In this document: positions 1 through 9,716 of the stretch, in pieces
Position numbering within the stretch: the stretch's first letter is position 1
How the letters are laid out: the number at the start of each line of letters is the position of its first letter
Assembly (NCBI GenBank): GCA_015662775.1
Contig: DQTL01000194.1
Location: 1 to 41,821, forward strand
DNA from: Lutibacter sp.
Lineage (GTDB): Bacteria > Bacteroidota > Bacteroidia > Flavobacteriales > Flavobacteriaceae
Direction of reading: 5' to 3'
Length of the DNA stretch: 41,821 nucleotides
Position numbers and translations under genes: made by a program
The notes under the pieces: generated by a model
The model's database searches: none
Told to the model about the DNA's origin: nothing
Seen by the model: only the letters and a program-made list of their open reading frames with translations

Positions 1-109
1 ACTAATATACTGAAAACCAATGTTTTAACCTAATTTTTTAACACTTAATTTGTTGATATTCAATGAATTAAATTTTTGTCATGTACTAAACATTTTTTCA
101 TTAAAAAAC

Positions 110-139
110 TTGCACAGCATTTCTAAACCTGTACATTTG
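110..139 (+). promoter_or_regulatory. Bacteroidota-type sigma-A promoter TTG-N19-TACATTTG upstream of the KASIII gene
   Basis: TTG at 110-112, TACATTTG at 132-139, 19-nt spacer, ATG at 159. Confidence 0.65.
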
Positions 140-158
140 TTATATAAAACGTATAATT

Positions 159-1229
159 ATGCCAATAAATACAGTAATTACAGGAACTGGTAGTTATGTT
201 CCTAGTATTGTAAAAAAGAATTCTGATTTTTTGAAAAATGAATTCCTCAATGAAGATGGTTCGCCGTTTGGTTATGATAATGAAACCATCATTGAAAAAT
301 TCCAAGCCATAACCGGTATTCAAGAACGTCGGTATGCTAAGGTAAATATGAATTCTTCAGATTTAGGTTATTACGCTGCAATTGAAGCCATTAAAGATGC
401 TGGGATTGACAAAGAAGAATTGGATTATATCATAGTAGCTCATAATTTTGGAGATGTATCTAGTGATTCAAATCAAACAGATGTAATACCAACATTAGCC
501 GCACGAGTCAAACATAGATTAGAGATTAAAAATCCAAGTTGTGTTGCTTATGATATCTTATTTGGTTGTCCTGGCTGGATTGAGGGCATGATTCAAGCAC
601 ATGCTTTTATTAAAGCTGGTATGGCAAAAAAAGTTTTAGTGATTGGATCCGAAACGCTCTCTAGAGTAGTTGATCCTAGTGATAGAGATTCAATGATTTA
701 TGCTGATGGTGCAGGAGCAACAATAGTTGAAGCAAAAGAAGAGTCCTATAAGAGAGGTTTTCTAAGTAATGCTACTCGATCAGATACTTTAGATGAGGCA
801 TATTTCTTACATATGAAAAAGTCTTTTAACAAAAATAATCAATCAGATACAAAATACATGAAAATGTATGGAAGAAAAATATATGAATATGCCTTAAATA
901 CCGTTCCTGTTGCAATGAAAGCTGCATTTGATAAAACAGCTGTTAACATAGATCATCTAGAAAAGGTTTTTATTCATCAAGCCAATGAAAAAATGGATGA
1001 AGCTATAATCAAACGTTTCTTTCGTTTATATAAAGTTCCTACGCCACAAAGAGTAATGCCTATGTCTATACATTTACTTGGGAATAGTTCGGTAGCAACC
1101 GTACCTACACTTTATGATTTAGTGTTAAAAGGCAAGATACCTAATCAAAAAGTGAGTAAAGATGATATTATTTTATTTGCATCTGTCGGTGCAGGCATGA
1201 ATGTCAATGCCATAGTCTATAAGATTTAG
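159..1229 (+). CDS. 3-oxoacyl-ACP synthase III family protein (KASIII/FabH-like)
   Basis: ORF; thiolase-fold motifs: DILFGCPGW active-site Cys, IHQANEKMDEA, LLGNSSVATVPTL. Confidence 0.85.
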   Translation: MPINTVITGTGSYVPSIVKKNSDFLKNEFLNEDGSPFGYDNETIIEKFQAITGIQERRYAKVNMNSSDLGYYAAIEAIKDAGIDKEELDYIIVAHNFGDVSSDSNQTDVIPTLAARVKHRLEIKNPSCVAYDILFGCPGWIEGMIQAHAFIKAGMAKKVLVIGSETLSRVVDPSDRDSMIYADGAGATIVEAKEESYKRGFLSNATRSDTLDEAYFLHMKKSFNKNNQSDTKYMKMYGRKIYEYALNTVPVAMKAAFDKTAVNIDHLEKVFIHQANEKMDEAIIKRFFRLYKVPTPQRVMPMSIHLLGNSSVATVPTLYDLVLKGKIPNQKVSKDDIILFASVGAGMNVNAIVYKI

Positions 1230-1260
1230 TTTAATCCAAATTCTTAAAATATACACATAA

Positions 1261-1296
1261 AAAAATCCTAAGAAGATTATTCTTAGGATTTTTTTT
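1261..1296. terminator. Bidirectional intrinsic terminator between convergent genes
   Basis: AATCCTAAGAA-gatta-TTCTTAGGATT perfect stem flanked by A and T runs. Confidence 0.85.
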
Positions 1297-1315
1297 ATGT
1301 TATAGGCTTAGTTTT

Positions 1316-1876
1316 TTATTTAAAACTATTCTTAAAATCTTTTTGGTATGCTGTCCATGCTTCAGCTGTTTTAACAGTCTTGTGGTCTTCATTTGCAAAA
1401 AGCTTTAAATAGATTTCTAACTGTTGCGGTGTTTTGTATCCTTTTATTGGAGCTAAGAACTCTGCCTTTTCATCTAAGAATAAAATTGTAGGATAAGCTC
1501 TGATTTGATAATATCCTGCTAATTGATGTGAAGAGTTTCGCTTGTTAGCTTTGCTAGCATCATACCTAGGGTTGGTATACTTTTTTCCTTTAAAATTTAT
1601 GACTTCATTTCCTTCGGCATTAAACTTAACCGCGTAATAGTTTTTGTTAACATACTCGACTACATCTGCGTTATGGAAAGTATTTTTATCTAATAATTTA
1701 CAAGGACCACACCAATTGGTATAGGCATCCATCATAATTTTTTTAGGGTTTTGTTTTTGAGCGGCTACAGCTTCTTCAAAAGTCATCCAATTAATCTCTT
1801 TATTTTGAGCAGAAAGCTCAGTTGTAAAAGAGAAAGCTGTAATAGCTAGTATGGCAATAAAAAGTATTTTTTTCAT
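1316..1876 (-). CDS. Thioredoxin-family (secreted thiol-disulfide) protein
   Basis: ORF; WCGPC motif; start trimmed from 1978 to MKKILFIAILAITAFSFTTELSAQ signal peptide. Confidence 0.85.
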   Translation of the reverse strand: MKKILFIAILAITAFSFTTELSAQNKEINWMTFEEAVAAQKQNPKKIMMDAYTNWCGPCKLLDKNTFHNADVVEYVNKNYYAVKFNAEGNEVINFKGKKYTNPRYDASKANKRNSSHQLAGYYQIRAYPTILFLDEKAEFLAPIKGYKTPQQLEIYLKLFANEDHKTVKTAEAWTAYQKDFKNSFK

Positions 1877-1987
1877 GTTTAAAATGTTTGTTACGTTTTT
1901 GTTCATTTCCTTAGTCGCAAAGTATATGCCAAAATTACAAAAATTGACAAATGATTTTGGTTTATTTTTGTAACTCAAGTTACCTTG

Positions 1988-3832
1988 TTATTTATCAATA
2001 CCGTGCATCATACGCTTAATCGGTTTATTAAGTGCTAATATACCGAGACCAGCTACAAAAGGAATAATGGTAAAGATTAGAAAGAAATACGACCAACCAT
2101 CCGTTTTTTGTATTGATTCAGAATACTCCGCAAAGATAGATGATATTTTACCTGCCATACCTGTAAACACATACCAAATACCAAACAAGAATGCTAACAT
2201 ACGCGCAGGTGCTAATTTACTCACATAAGACAATCCTACAGGTGAAATAGACAATTCTCCCATTGTGTGGAATAAATAGGCTAATACTAACCACATCATA
2301 CTAATTGAAGCTGTTTCTGCTCCATTTGGTATGCTACTTGCTCCAAGAGCTAAAGCTCCAAAACCTGATGCTAATAATGTTAAACCTATAAAGAATTTTT
2401 GAGCTGCTGAGAATGCAAACTTCTTCCAAAACATAGAATATAAAGGTGCTAACATCACTATGAAGAAAGGATTTAGTATTTGAAACCACGAGGTGTCAAC
2501 CAACACTGTTCCTGTAAACATTTGTCCAACACTTGTGTCTGCAAAACTTCCGAATACTTCTGAGATATTAGCTGTTTTAACTCCTAATAATTTATTTAAC
2601 ACTCTAATTATCACTAAATACCATATTATTAAAAAACTTATAGAAGTAAAAATGATAGTCAATGGGTTTGTTTTCCAAATAGCTTTAAATAATTTATAAA
2701 TAAAACCTGTTAATATTATCATTGGAGTAAAAGATAGTATTACATCAATAATTTTATAAATTAGCCCCCAATTTCCATCTAACATTCTATTGGTAAAGTC
2801 TTTAGCAAAAACATTAAGAGTAGTTCCTGCTTGCTCAAAACTAGCCCAAAAGAAAACAACAAAGAATGCAATGATAAATATTACTTTTAAACGATCTCTT
2901 TCTATGGTTTGAAACCTCTTTAATCTAGACAAACCTAAACTAATAAAGATAATCATCGATAAAGTAAAGAATATTTGAGATAAATCTACAGACAGACTAC
3001 CTATTGAGAATATATCTTCTGTTAAAAAATGTGTTCCTCTTGTTATTGCAGACAGCACACCATCAACAATCCACGAAATGGCAAAGAATCCTCCAAGCAT
3101 TATCATTCTCATATCCGTCTGTGTAAAAGGTACGTTTTTTGTTTTTTCTTCTTCAGATAATTCTTCTTTAGAATTTTTTCTTACTTCAGTTGCTGCTTTT
3201 CCAAATACATTACGTGCATAATAAAATTGCAATAAGCCAAAGAACATAAAAATACCAGCTAAGCCAAAACCATAAGTCCAACTAAAGGTCTCACCTATCC
3301 AACCTACTAATAAGGTACCAATAAAAGCACCTGAATTTACTCCCATATAAAATATGGTATAGCCACCATCTTTTTTGTCACTTCCTTCTGGGTATAGTTT
3401 TCCAACAATGGATGACATATTGGGTTTAAACAAACCTGTTCCTAATACAATTAAAAATAGACCTATATAGAATACAAATTTTAAATCCATTCCCATTTGC
3501 AAGTCTGAAAGTGCCATAGCGCCATGTCCCATGGTAATAATAGATGCTCCAACAAGAACTGTTTTCACATGACCCCATTTATTGTCAGCTAACCAACCAC
3601 CTAATAATGGTAATAAATAGACTAGCATCACATACCAACCATATAAATAATAGGCTTCTTTCTTTTCCCAACCCCAACCTTCATCATCAACCTTTGCGAT
3701 TAAGAATAAAATCAATAAGGCACGCATTCCATAATAAGAAAAGCGTTCCCACATTTCTGTAAAAAACAGCACGAATAAACCTACTGGGTGACCTAATATT
3801 TGTTGTTGATTTTCGTTTGCGTAATCTGACAT
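1988..3832 (-). CDS. POT/PTR family peptide MFS transporter
   Basis: ORF 614 aa; N-terminal FFTEMWERFSYYGMRALLILF and GADVGYxxx-like POT features; many TM segments. Confidence 0.88.
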   Translation of the reverse strand: MSDYANENQQQILGHPVGLFVLFFTEMWERFSYYGMRALLILFLIAKVDDEGWGWEKKEAYYLYGWYVMLVYLLPLLGGWLADNKWGHVKTVLVGASIITMGHGAMALSDLQMGMDLKFVFYIGLFLIVLGTGLFKPNMSSIVGKLYPEGSDKKDGGYTIFYMGVNSGAFIGTLLVGWIGETFSWTYGFGLAGIFMFFGLLQFYYARNVFGKAATEVRKNSKEELSEEEKTKNVPFTQTDMRMIMLGGFFAISWIVDGVLSAITRGTHFLTEDIFSIGSLSVDLSQIFFTLSMIIFISLGLSRLKRFQTIERDRLKVIFIIAFFVVFFWASFEQAGTTLNVFAKDFTNRMLDGNWGLIYKIIDVILSFTPMIILTGFIYKLFKAIWKTNPLTIIFTSISFLIIWYLVIIRVLNKLLGVKTANISEVFGSFADTSVGQMFTGTVLVDTSWFQILNPFFIVMLAPLYSMFWKKFAFSAAQKFFIGLTLLASGFGALALGASSIPNGAETASISMMWLVLAYLFHTMGELSISPVGLSYVSKLAPARMLAFLFGIWYVFTGMAGKISSIFAEYSESIQKTDGWSYFFLIFTIIPFVAGLGILALNKPIKRMMHGIDK

Positions 3833-4082
3833 ATGTTATGGTTTTAAAGATGCAATGTATTGCATCGGTACTTTAAATTTTTAAAGTTGGAAAGATACAA
3901 AAAACACACCTAAATAAAATATACTAATTTTTCTGCTTTTATACTAATGAATAATTGGGTTTCTTAGGTCGAACTCAGGTTATTAGTAACCATAAAATCA
4001 TACCTAATGCTTATTCTCAAGAAGTTCTGGATGCGTTTGTAAGTTTGGATGATTTGTTTTTGTTAACTATTGATAAAACAAT

Positions 4083-4118
4083 AAAAAACGCTCCTAATGT
4101 TAGTTAGGAGCGTTTTTT
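4083..4118. terminator. Intrinsic terminator
   Basis: AAAAAACGCTCCTAA-tgttag-TTAGGAGCGTTTTTT hairpin downstream of the minus-strand 4136-5614 gene. Confidence 0.88.
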
Positions 4119-4135
4119 TATGCATAATTATTTAT

Positions 4136-5614
4136 CTATGCTTCTTTTTTAATATTTCTAGCTATTACTGCATTATAAACAACCAGTCCAAGTACAGTAA
4201 GCATACCAATACCAGCTATAACATACCAGATATTACCTGGATGATAAGCATCCCATATAAAAGTGGTCATTTCTACATCTGTCATCTGTAACTTTTCCGC
4301 TGCTGCTTCATAGAAATCATTTTTTGTAAATTCCTCTGTTATTGCAGGTAATTCTATACTTCTAGTAGCCAATTCTTGCCTAATTAATGCAACTTTATCT
4401 GACATTTTTTCATATAAATCACCAGTTATCCATTTTGTTAAGAGATTCGCAAATGCAATAGGTAAAAAATAAGTTCCCATATATAATGCCTCTTTTCCTT
4501 TAGGAGATATTTTTGCAATATAATCAGAGAATTTAGGATTAGAAGTCATCTCACCAATAGCAAATATTAAGATACCTAGTACTGTATACAAACTATTATT
4601 GGTGTAAAATGAAACTCCTATACCAATCATAGCAATGATAATACCTGTCATCATAGCACTAATTGGTTTCCATTTTAAGATAATCATTGAGATAATCATC
4701 TGGAAAACTATAATAAAGAAAGCATCAAGATTTACAATCATTTCAGGATTGATACTACCATCTTTATTTTTCAAGAAATCTGCAATAGGTGGTAGTACTT
4801 TATGAAACGCATCGTAGAAAGATCTCGTATTAATCCACTCTTCAATAAAAACAGGTAAGGTGTAGAACAATTGATTAAACATCAACCAAAAACCCACCAT
4901 GATTAAAAGCAACAAGGATAATTTTTTGTCAGATAATGCTTCCCAAATATTTTTTAAGGACTGAATTAAAGTTTCTCCCAAAGATAAATTTGATTTTACT
5001 CTTTTAGGTTCTTTAAACAAAAATATCACAATAAGCATATTAACTAGAATAGCAGAAGTTGCCATTAAAAAGACGATACCCCAGCCATGCTCATCTCTAA
5101 GTTTTGCTGAAAATAACGGCCCAAAAAAACCACCAATATTTACCATCATATAAAATACGCCAAACCCGAATGAAGAATTACGCTCATCAGTTGCTTTGGT
5201 TACAATTGCAGAAGCAACAGGTTTAAAAATAGCGGCTCCAACGGCAACCACTAAAAACATTAAGAAAACTGCTGTATACGAAGTTACTTCTCCCATAAAA
5301 TAATAACCTATGCCTAATAAAGCATAGGCAATAATTAAGGATAATTTATACCCAATTTTATCAGATACTATCCCTGTAAAGACAGGCAATAAATATAAAA
5401 TAAAAGTAACATAAGACATTATTTCACCACGTTCTCCATGTGTAAATCCTAATCCTCCATCATCAGTTGAACCTGTTAAGTATAATGCTAATACGGCAAA
5501 AAGTCCGTACCATGCCCAACGCTCAAAAAGTTCCATAACACTAGCTACCCAAAATGGTTTTGTAAAGGATTGTAGTAGTTCAACAAAACCTAAACTGTTA
5601 TTTTCTGCACTCAT
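4136..5614 (-). CDS. POT/MFS family peptide transporter
   Basis: ORF 492 aa; VMELFERWAWYGLFAVLALYL; multiple TM segments. Confidence 0.82.
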   Translation of the reverse strand: MSAENNSLGFVELLQSFTKPFWVASVMELFERWAWYGLFAVLALYLTGSTDDGGLGFTHGERGEIMSYVTFILYLLPVFTGIVSDKIGYKLSLIIAYALLGIGYYFMGEVTSYTAVFLMFLVVAVGAAIFKPVASAIVTKATDERNSSFGFGVFYMMVNIGGFFGPLFSAKLRDEHGWGIVFLMATSAILVNMLIVIFLFKEPKRVKSNLSLGETLIQSLKNIWEALSDKKLSLLLLIMVGFWLMFNQLFYTLPVFIEEWINTRSFYDAFHKVLPPIADFLKNKDGSINPEMIVNLDAFFIIVFQMIISMIILKWKPISAMMTGIIIAMIGIGVSFYTNNSLYTVLGILIFAIGEMTSNPKFSDYIAKISPKGKEALYMGTYFLPIAFANLLTKWITGDLYEKMSDKVALIRQELATRSIELPAITEEFTKNDFYEAAAEKLQMTDVEMTTFIWDAYHPGNIWYVIAGIGMLTVLGLVVYNAVIARNIKKEA

Positions 5615-5634
5615 AATTTATTGTGATTTAATAG

Positions 5635-5666
5635 ATAAACCCTGCTAAATTTTCAACAGGGTTTAT
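5635..5666. terminator. Intrinsic terminator
   Basis: ATAAACCCTG ... CAGGGTTTAT stem between two minus-strand transporter genes. Confidence 0.7.
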
Positions 5667-5700
5667 TTTGGTTATTTATTTTGTTTTGTTCATTAAGTTC

Positions 5701-7191
5701 TTAGTGAATTCCTTTCATCGCTTTATTAAGGAATGGAGATAGCACAACAAGTGAAACTCCAGAACCTATCATCATCCACATTATAAAAGGATATAATTCA
5801 AAATCATATTTATGTAAAATACTTTCTAACATAGCTGCCAGATAATTACCTGCGGCAAAACTTGCCATCCATAACCCCATAACAATGGAAATTAATTTTG
5901 GCGGAGCTAATTTTGTAATCATTGATAAACCGATTGGTGACAACATTAATTCTCCAATAGTTAAAATAAAATAAACTACAACCAACCACCAAGGCGAAAC
6001 TAAATTCCCGCCATCCGCAGCGTTACTTGCCATAGTCATAATCCAAAATGCTACTGCTCCTAAGAACAATCCAATCGCAAATTTGATTGGTGTTCTTGGG
6101 TTTAGTTTCATGACATCTAATTTTAACCAAACAATAGAGAATATTGGTGCGAATATTAATATTACTATTGGATTAATATTTTGGAACCATGTTGCTGGCA
6201 TATTCCAACTACCAATCATTCTATCTGTGTTTTCTGCTGCAAATAAGTTCATCGTTCCACCTGCTTGTTCAAAACCTGCCCAAAAGGCAATATTAAAGAA
6301 AGCAAGTACTAAAATTACAATCATCCTACTCCATTCAGCAGATCCATTTGTTCCATTATAAATTACATAACCTAAACCACCTATTCCAATAATAAATCCT
6401 ACATATGTAATAATATCAGTTACATTATCTGGTAGTTTTCCCCAAACAAAGACAATTACCATTGTAGAAATTACTAGACCTATCGCATAAATAATTATAT
6501 CACGCCAGTCTTTTGAGTCTAATAATAATTTTCCTTCTGGTGTATTAGGTGGCAATCCTTTATCTTCTAGTGTCCCTTCTCGGGCTTTCATCCAAAGTAC
6601 ACCAATTATCATACCTATACCTGCTGTTAGGAAACCCCAACCCCAACCCCAAGAGGTGCTTTCGCCTAGTCCTCCTGCAATTAGTGGTCCAATGATAGCT
6701 CCTAAGTTAATACCCATATAAAATATATTGAAAGCGGCATCCTTTCTCGGATCATTATCATCATAAAAATCTCCAACAATTGTTGAAATATTTGGTTTAA
6801 AGAAACCATTACCTATAATAAGAACTCCTAAACCAAAATTAAATAGAAAAAGACGAGATTCTGCATCTAAAGAGTCTATCATAAACCAACTGGCAGCTAA
6901 TAAAAACTGACCGACAGCCATAACCAATCCACCAATGTAAACTGTTTTTCTTTTTCCAAAAAATTTATCAGCGACCCATCCACCAAGAATTGGAGTTAAA
7001 TAGACTAAGCCCGTAAATATACCGTAAAGTGCTAATCCTTCCTGTCTATCAAGCCCAAAACCGCCGCTGGCTAATTCTGCGGTTAAATAAAGCATTAATA
7101 AGGCTCGCATTCCATAATAACTGAACCTTTCCCACATTTCTGTGGCAAATAATGTATAAAGTGCTTTTGGGTGTGCTTGGTTTGTACTCAT
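5701..7191 (-). CDS. POT/PTR family peptide MFS transporter
   Basis: ORF 496 aa; LFATEMWERFSYYGMRALLMLYL, GNGFFKPNISTIVGDFY, FNIFYMGINLGA. Confidence 0.88.
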   Translation of the reverse strand: MSTNQAHPKALYTLFATEMWERFSYYGMRALLMLYLTAELASGGFGLDRQEGLALYGIFTGLVYLTPILGGWVADKFFGKRKTVYIGGLVMAVGQFLLAASWFMIDSLDAESRLFLFNFGLGVLIIGNGFFKPNISTIVGDFYDDNDPRKDAAFNIFYMGINLGAIIGPLIAGGLGESTSWGWGWGFLTAGIGMIIGVLWMKAREGTLEDKGLPPNTPEGKLLLDSKDWRDIIIYAIGLVISTMVIVFVWGKLPDNVTDIITYVGFIIGIGGLGYVIYNGTNGSAEWSRMIVILVLAFFNIAFWAGFEQAGGTMNLFAAENTDRMIGSWNMPATWFQNINPIVILIFAPIFSIVWLKLDVMKLNPRTPIKFAIGLFLGAVAFWIMTMASNAADGGNLVSPWWLVVVYFILTIGELMLSPIGLSMITKLAPPKLISIVMGLWMASFAAGNYLAAMLESILHKYDFELYPFIMWMMIGSGVSLVVLSPFLNKAMKGIH

Positions 7192-7342
7192 AATTCTTTG
7201 TCTTAGTTAAAAATTAAATCGGATAAAATTAACCAAATTTTTGGAAATTGTAATAAAAAAAGGCTTTTTCGAATAAAAAGTTATTAGAAAGGTCTTGATA
7301 AGTTTGTTTAAACATTAACCCTTCAAGGACTTGAGTTAAGTT

Positions 7343-9553
7343 CTACAAATTCTCCAATATAAAATCTGTCATTTTTTTATAAAGGTGTAATCGTGTGTTT
7401 TGACCGCGATAAATTCCATGGGTTCTATCAGGATAAAGTTCGCTATCAAAAGGAACATCTGCTTTTATCAACGCATTAATCATATGCATGGAGTTTTGAA
7501 CATGTACATTGTCATCAGCAGTTCCATGAATTATTAAATAGTTTCCCCTACCCTTTTGGCTGGTAAGTTTCAATTTATCTGCAAAGAATAAAGGAGAGTT
7601 ATCATCATAACCACTTGCGTTTTCTTGAGGTGTTTGCATATAGCGTTCTGTATAAACGGTGTCATACAAACGCCAATTGGTTACAGGTGCAACCGCTATT
7701 GCCATTTTAAACACATCATTTCCTTTTAAAAGTGCATTACTACTCGTGTAACCTCCAAAAGACCAACCCCAAATACCGATTCTTTCAGCGTCTATGTAGG
7801 GTCTTTTTCCCAACTCTTTTGCTGCCTCTATTTGATCTATGGTTTCGTATTTACCTAACTCTTTATAAGTAATCTTTGTAAATTCCGAACCTTTTCCTCC
7901 TGTTCCACGTCCGTCAACACTCACTACAATATAGCCTTTAGCTGCTAACATCTGATACCAGTAATCATCATAGCCATTCCATCTATTTTGAACCGTTTGC
8001 ACGCCAGGACCCGAATATTGATACATCAATACTGGATACTTTTTATTTACATCAAAATCTGTGGGTTTTAGCATCCACATATTAAAGGTGCCGTCTTTTG
8101 TGGTTATTGTTGAGAATTCTTTTTGGCTGATGTTATACTCTTTTAGTTTTTCTAATACAGCTTTATTGTTTTTCACCTCTTTTAACAATTTTCCATTGGA
8201 AGTGTGTAAAGTATAAACATTGGGCGTATGAGCATCAGAAAAATTGTTGATAAAATACTTTTTGTTGCGGCTAAAAGAAGCTGTATTTATTCCTCGATTT
8301 GGACTTATTCTCTTCTTATTCTTTCCATTAAAACTAATAGAAAACACCGTTTTATTGATACTTCCGTCTTCTACGGATTGATAAAAGAGTTTCTTATTTA
8401 CTTCATCTATTCCGTAGTATTTAATTACATCCCAATTCCCTTTTGTAATTTGATTACGTAACTTCCCATCAGCATTATAATGATACAAATGGTCAAAACC
8501 GTCTTGATCACTTTGCCAAATAAAACTATTATCTTTCAAGAAAGTAAGTGTGTTTCTTACATTGACATAAGTGTTAGATTTTTCATCAAGTATTAAATTG
8601 GCTTTTTGTGTTTGTGAATTAATTAGGTGTAGTTTTAAACTATTTTGCCTTCTGTTTGTTGTTTGTACAGATAACAAATTGGCATCTTTAGTCCATTTTA
8701 AACGAGGAATATATTCGTAATTACCTAAATCTATTTTGGTGGCAGATTTTGCCCCTAGTTTATATAAATACAAACTAACTTCTGAATTTTTCTCACCTGC
8801 TTTTGGATATTTAAAAGTATGAGGATACGGATATAAATCTTCTCCATATTGCATCATGGTAAACTCAGACACTTCAGTTTCATTAAAACGTAAAAAAGCT
8901 AAATGTGTACTAGTAGCATTCCATTGAAAAGCACGTACAAAACCAAATTCTTCTTCATATACCCAATCGGTTATTCCATTAATAATATGGTTTACTTTTC
9001 CATCAAAAGTGATTTGATTTGTTCTTTCTGATTCTAAATTCAAGATATAAATATTGTTTTCAAATACATAAGCTATTCTTTTACTATCTGGCGAAAAAGT
9101 TGCTTCCTGAATCTTATTTTCTGAAACTTTCTGAAGTTTTTTCGACTTTAAATCATAGACATAGAAGTAAGCATTTTCTGAACGCCTATAAATGGGTTCT
9201 GAATCTGTTTTTAACAAGAGTTTGGTTTCGTCTTTATTAAAAGTATAGGATTCAAAATAGTCTAAACCATCCATATCCTTACTATCTGCTAAAATGGCTA
9301 CTTTTTCTAATGTTTGGTAGCTGTATTTCACAACAGAACTACTACGCGTATTCCTATTAAAATCAAGTAAGGTATAATAATCTCCTTGCATGGATTTTAA
9401 AGCATTCATACGTTGTGTTCGAAAAGTGCCATCTTTCCAAATATCCTCTAGAGTGATATTTTTTTTAGCATTTAAAGCTTGAGTTATTTGTTTCTTTTGA
9501 GCAGTACAAGCAATAAAAAAAGGAATGAATACTAGTAAAGTTATATATCGCAT
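7343..9553 (-). CDS. S9 family peptidase, DPP-IV-like
   Basis: ORF 736 aa; GWSFGG nucleophile elbow, C-terminal HGTADDNVH and DRTHGIY, N-terminal beta-propeller. Confidence 0.88.
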   Translation of the reverse strand: MRYITLLVFIPFFIACTAQKKQITQALNAKKNITLEDIWKDGTFRTQRMNALKSMQGDYYTLLDFNRNTRSSSVVKYSYQTLEKVAILADSKDMDGLDYFESYTFNKDETKLLLKTDSEPIYRRSENAYFYVYDLKSKKLQKVSENKIQEATFSPDSKRIAYVFENNIYILNLESERTNQITFDGKVNHIINGITDWVYEEEFGFVRAFQWNATSTHLAFLRFNETEVSEFTMMQYGEDLYPYPHTFKYPKAGEKNSEVSLYLYKLGAKSATKIDLGNYEYIPRLKWTKDANLLSVQTTNRRQNSLKLHLINSQTQKANLILDEKSNTYVNVRNTLTFLKDNSFIWQSDQDGFDHLYHYNADGKLRNQITKGNWDVIKYYGIDEVNKKLFYQSVEDGSINKTVFSISFNGKNKKRISPNRGINTASFSRNKKYFINNFSDAHTPNVYTLHTSNGKLLKEVKNNKAVLEKLKEYNISQKEFSTITTKDGTFNMWMLKPTDFDVNKKYPVLMYQYSGPGVQTVQNRWNGYDDYWYQMLAAKGYIVVSVDGRGTGGKGSEFTKITYKELGKYETIDQIEAAKELGKRPYIDAERIGIWGWSFGGYTSSNALLKGNDVFKMAIAVAPVTNWRLYDTVYTERYMQTPQENASGYDDNSPLFFADKLKLTSQKGRGNYLIIHGTADDNVHVQNSMHMINALIKADVPFDSELYPDRTHGIYRGQNTRLHLYKKMTDFILENL

Positions 9554-9716
9554 AATAAATATGTTAATTAAGATTTACAATAATACGAATTATAAGGAAA
9601 TAATGATTTAATGAAAGAATGAGCCTGTTAAAAAAGAATTTTTATTTTTGTAAGCGTTTGAAATGCAAACAACATATTTTAATTCAATTCGTTATTCAAA
9701 CAATCAAACCTTATAG

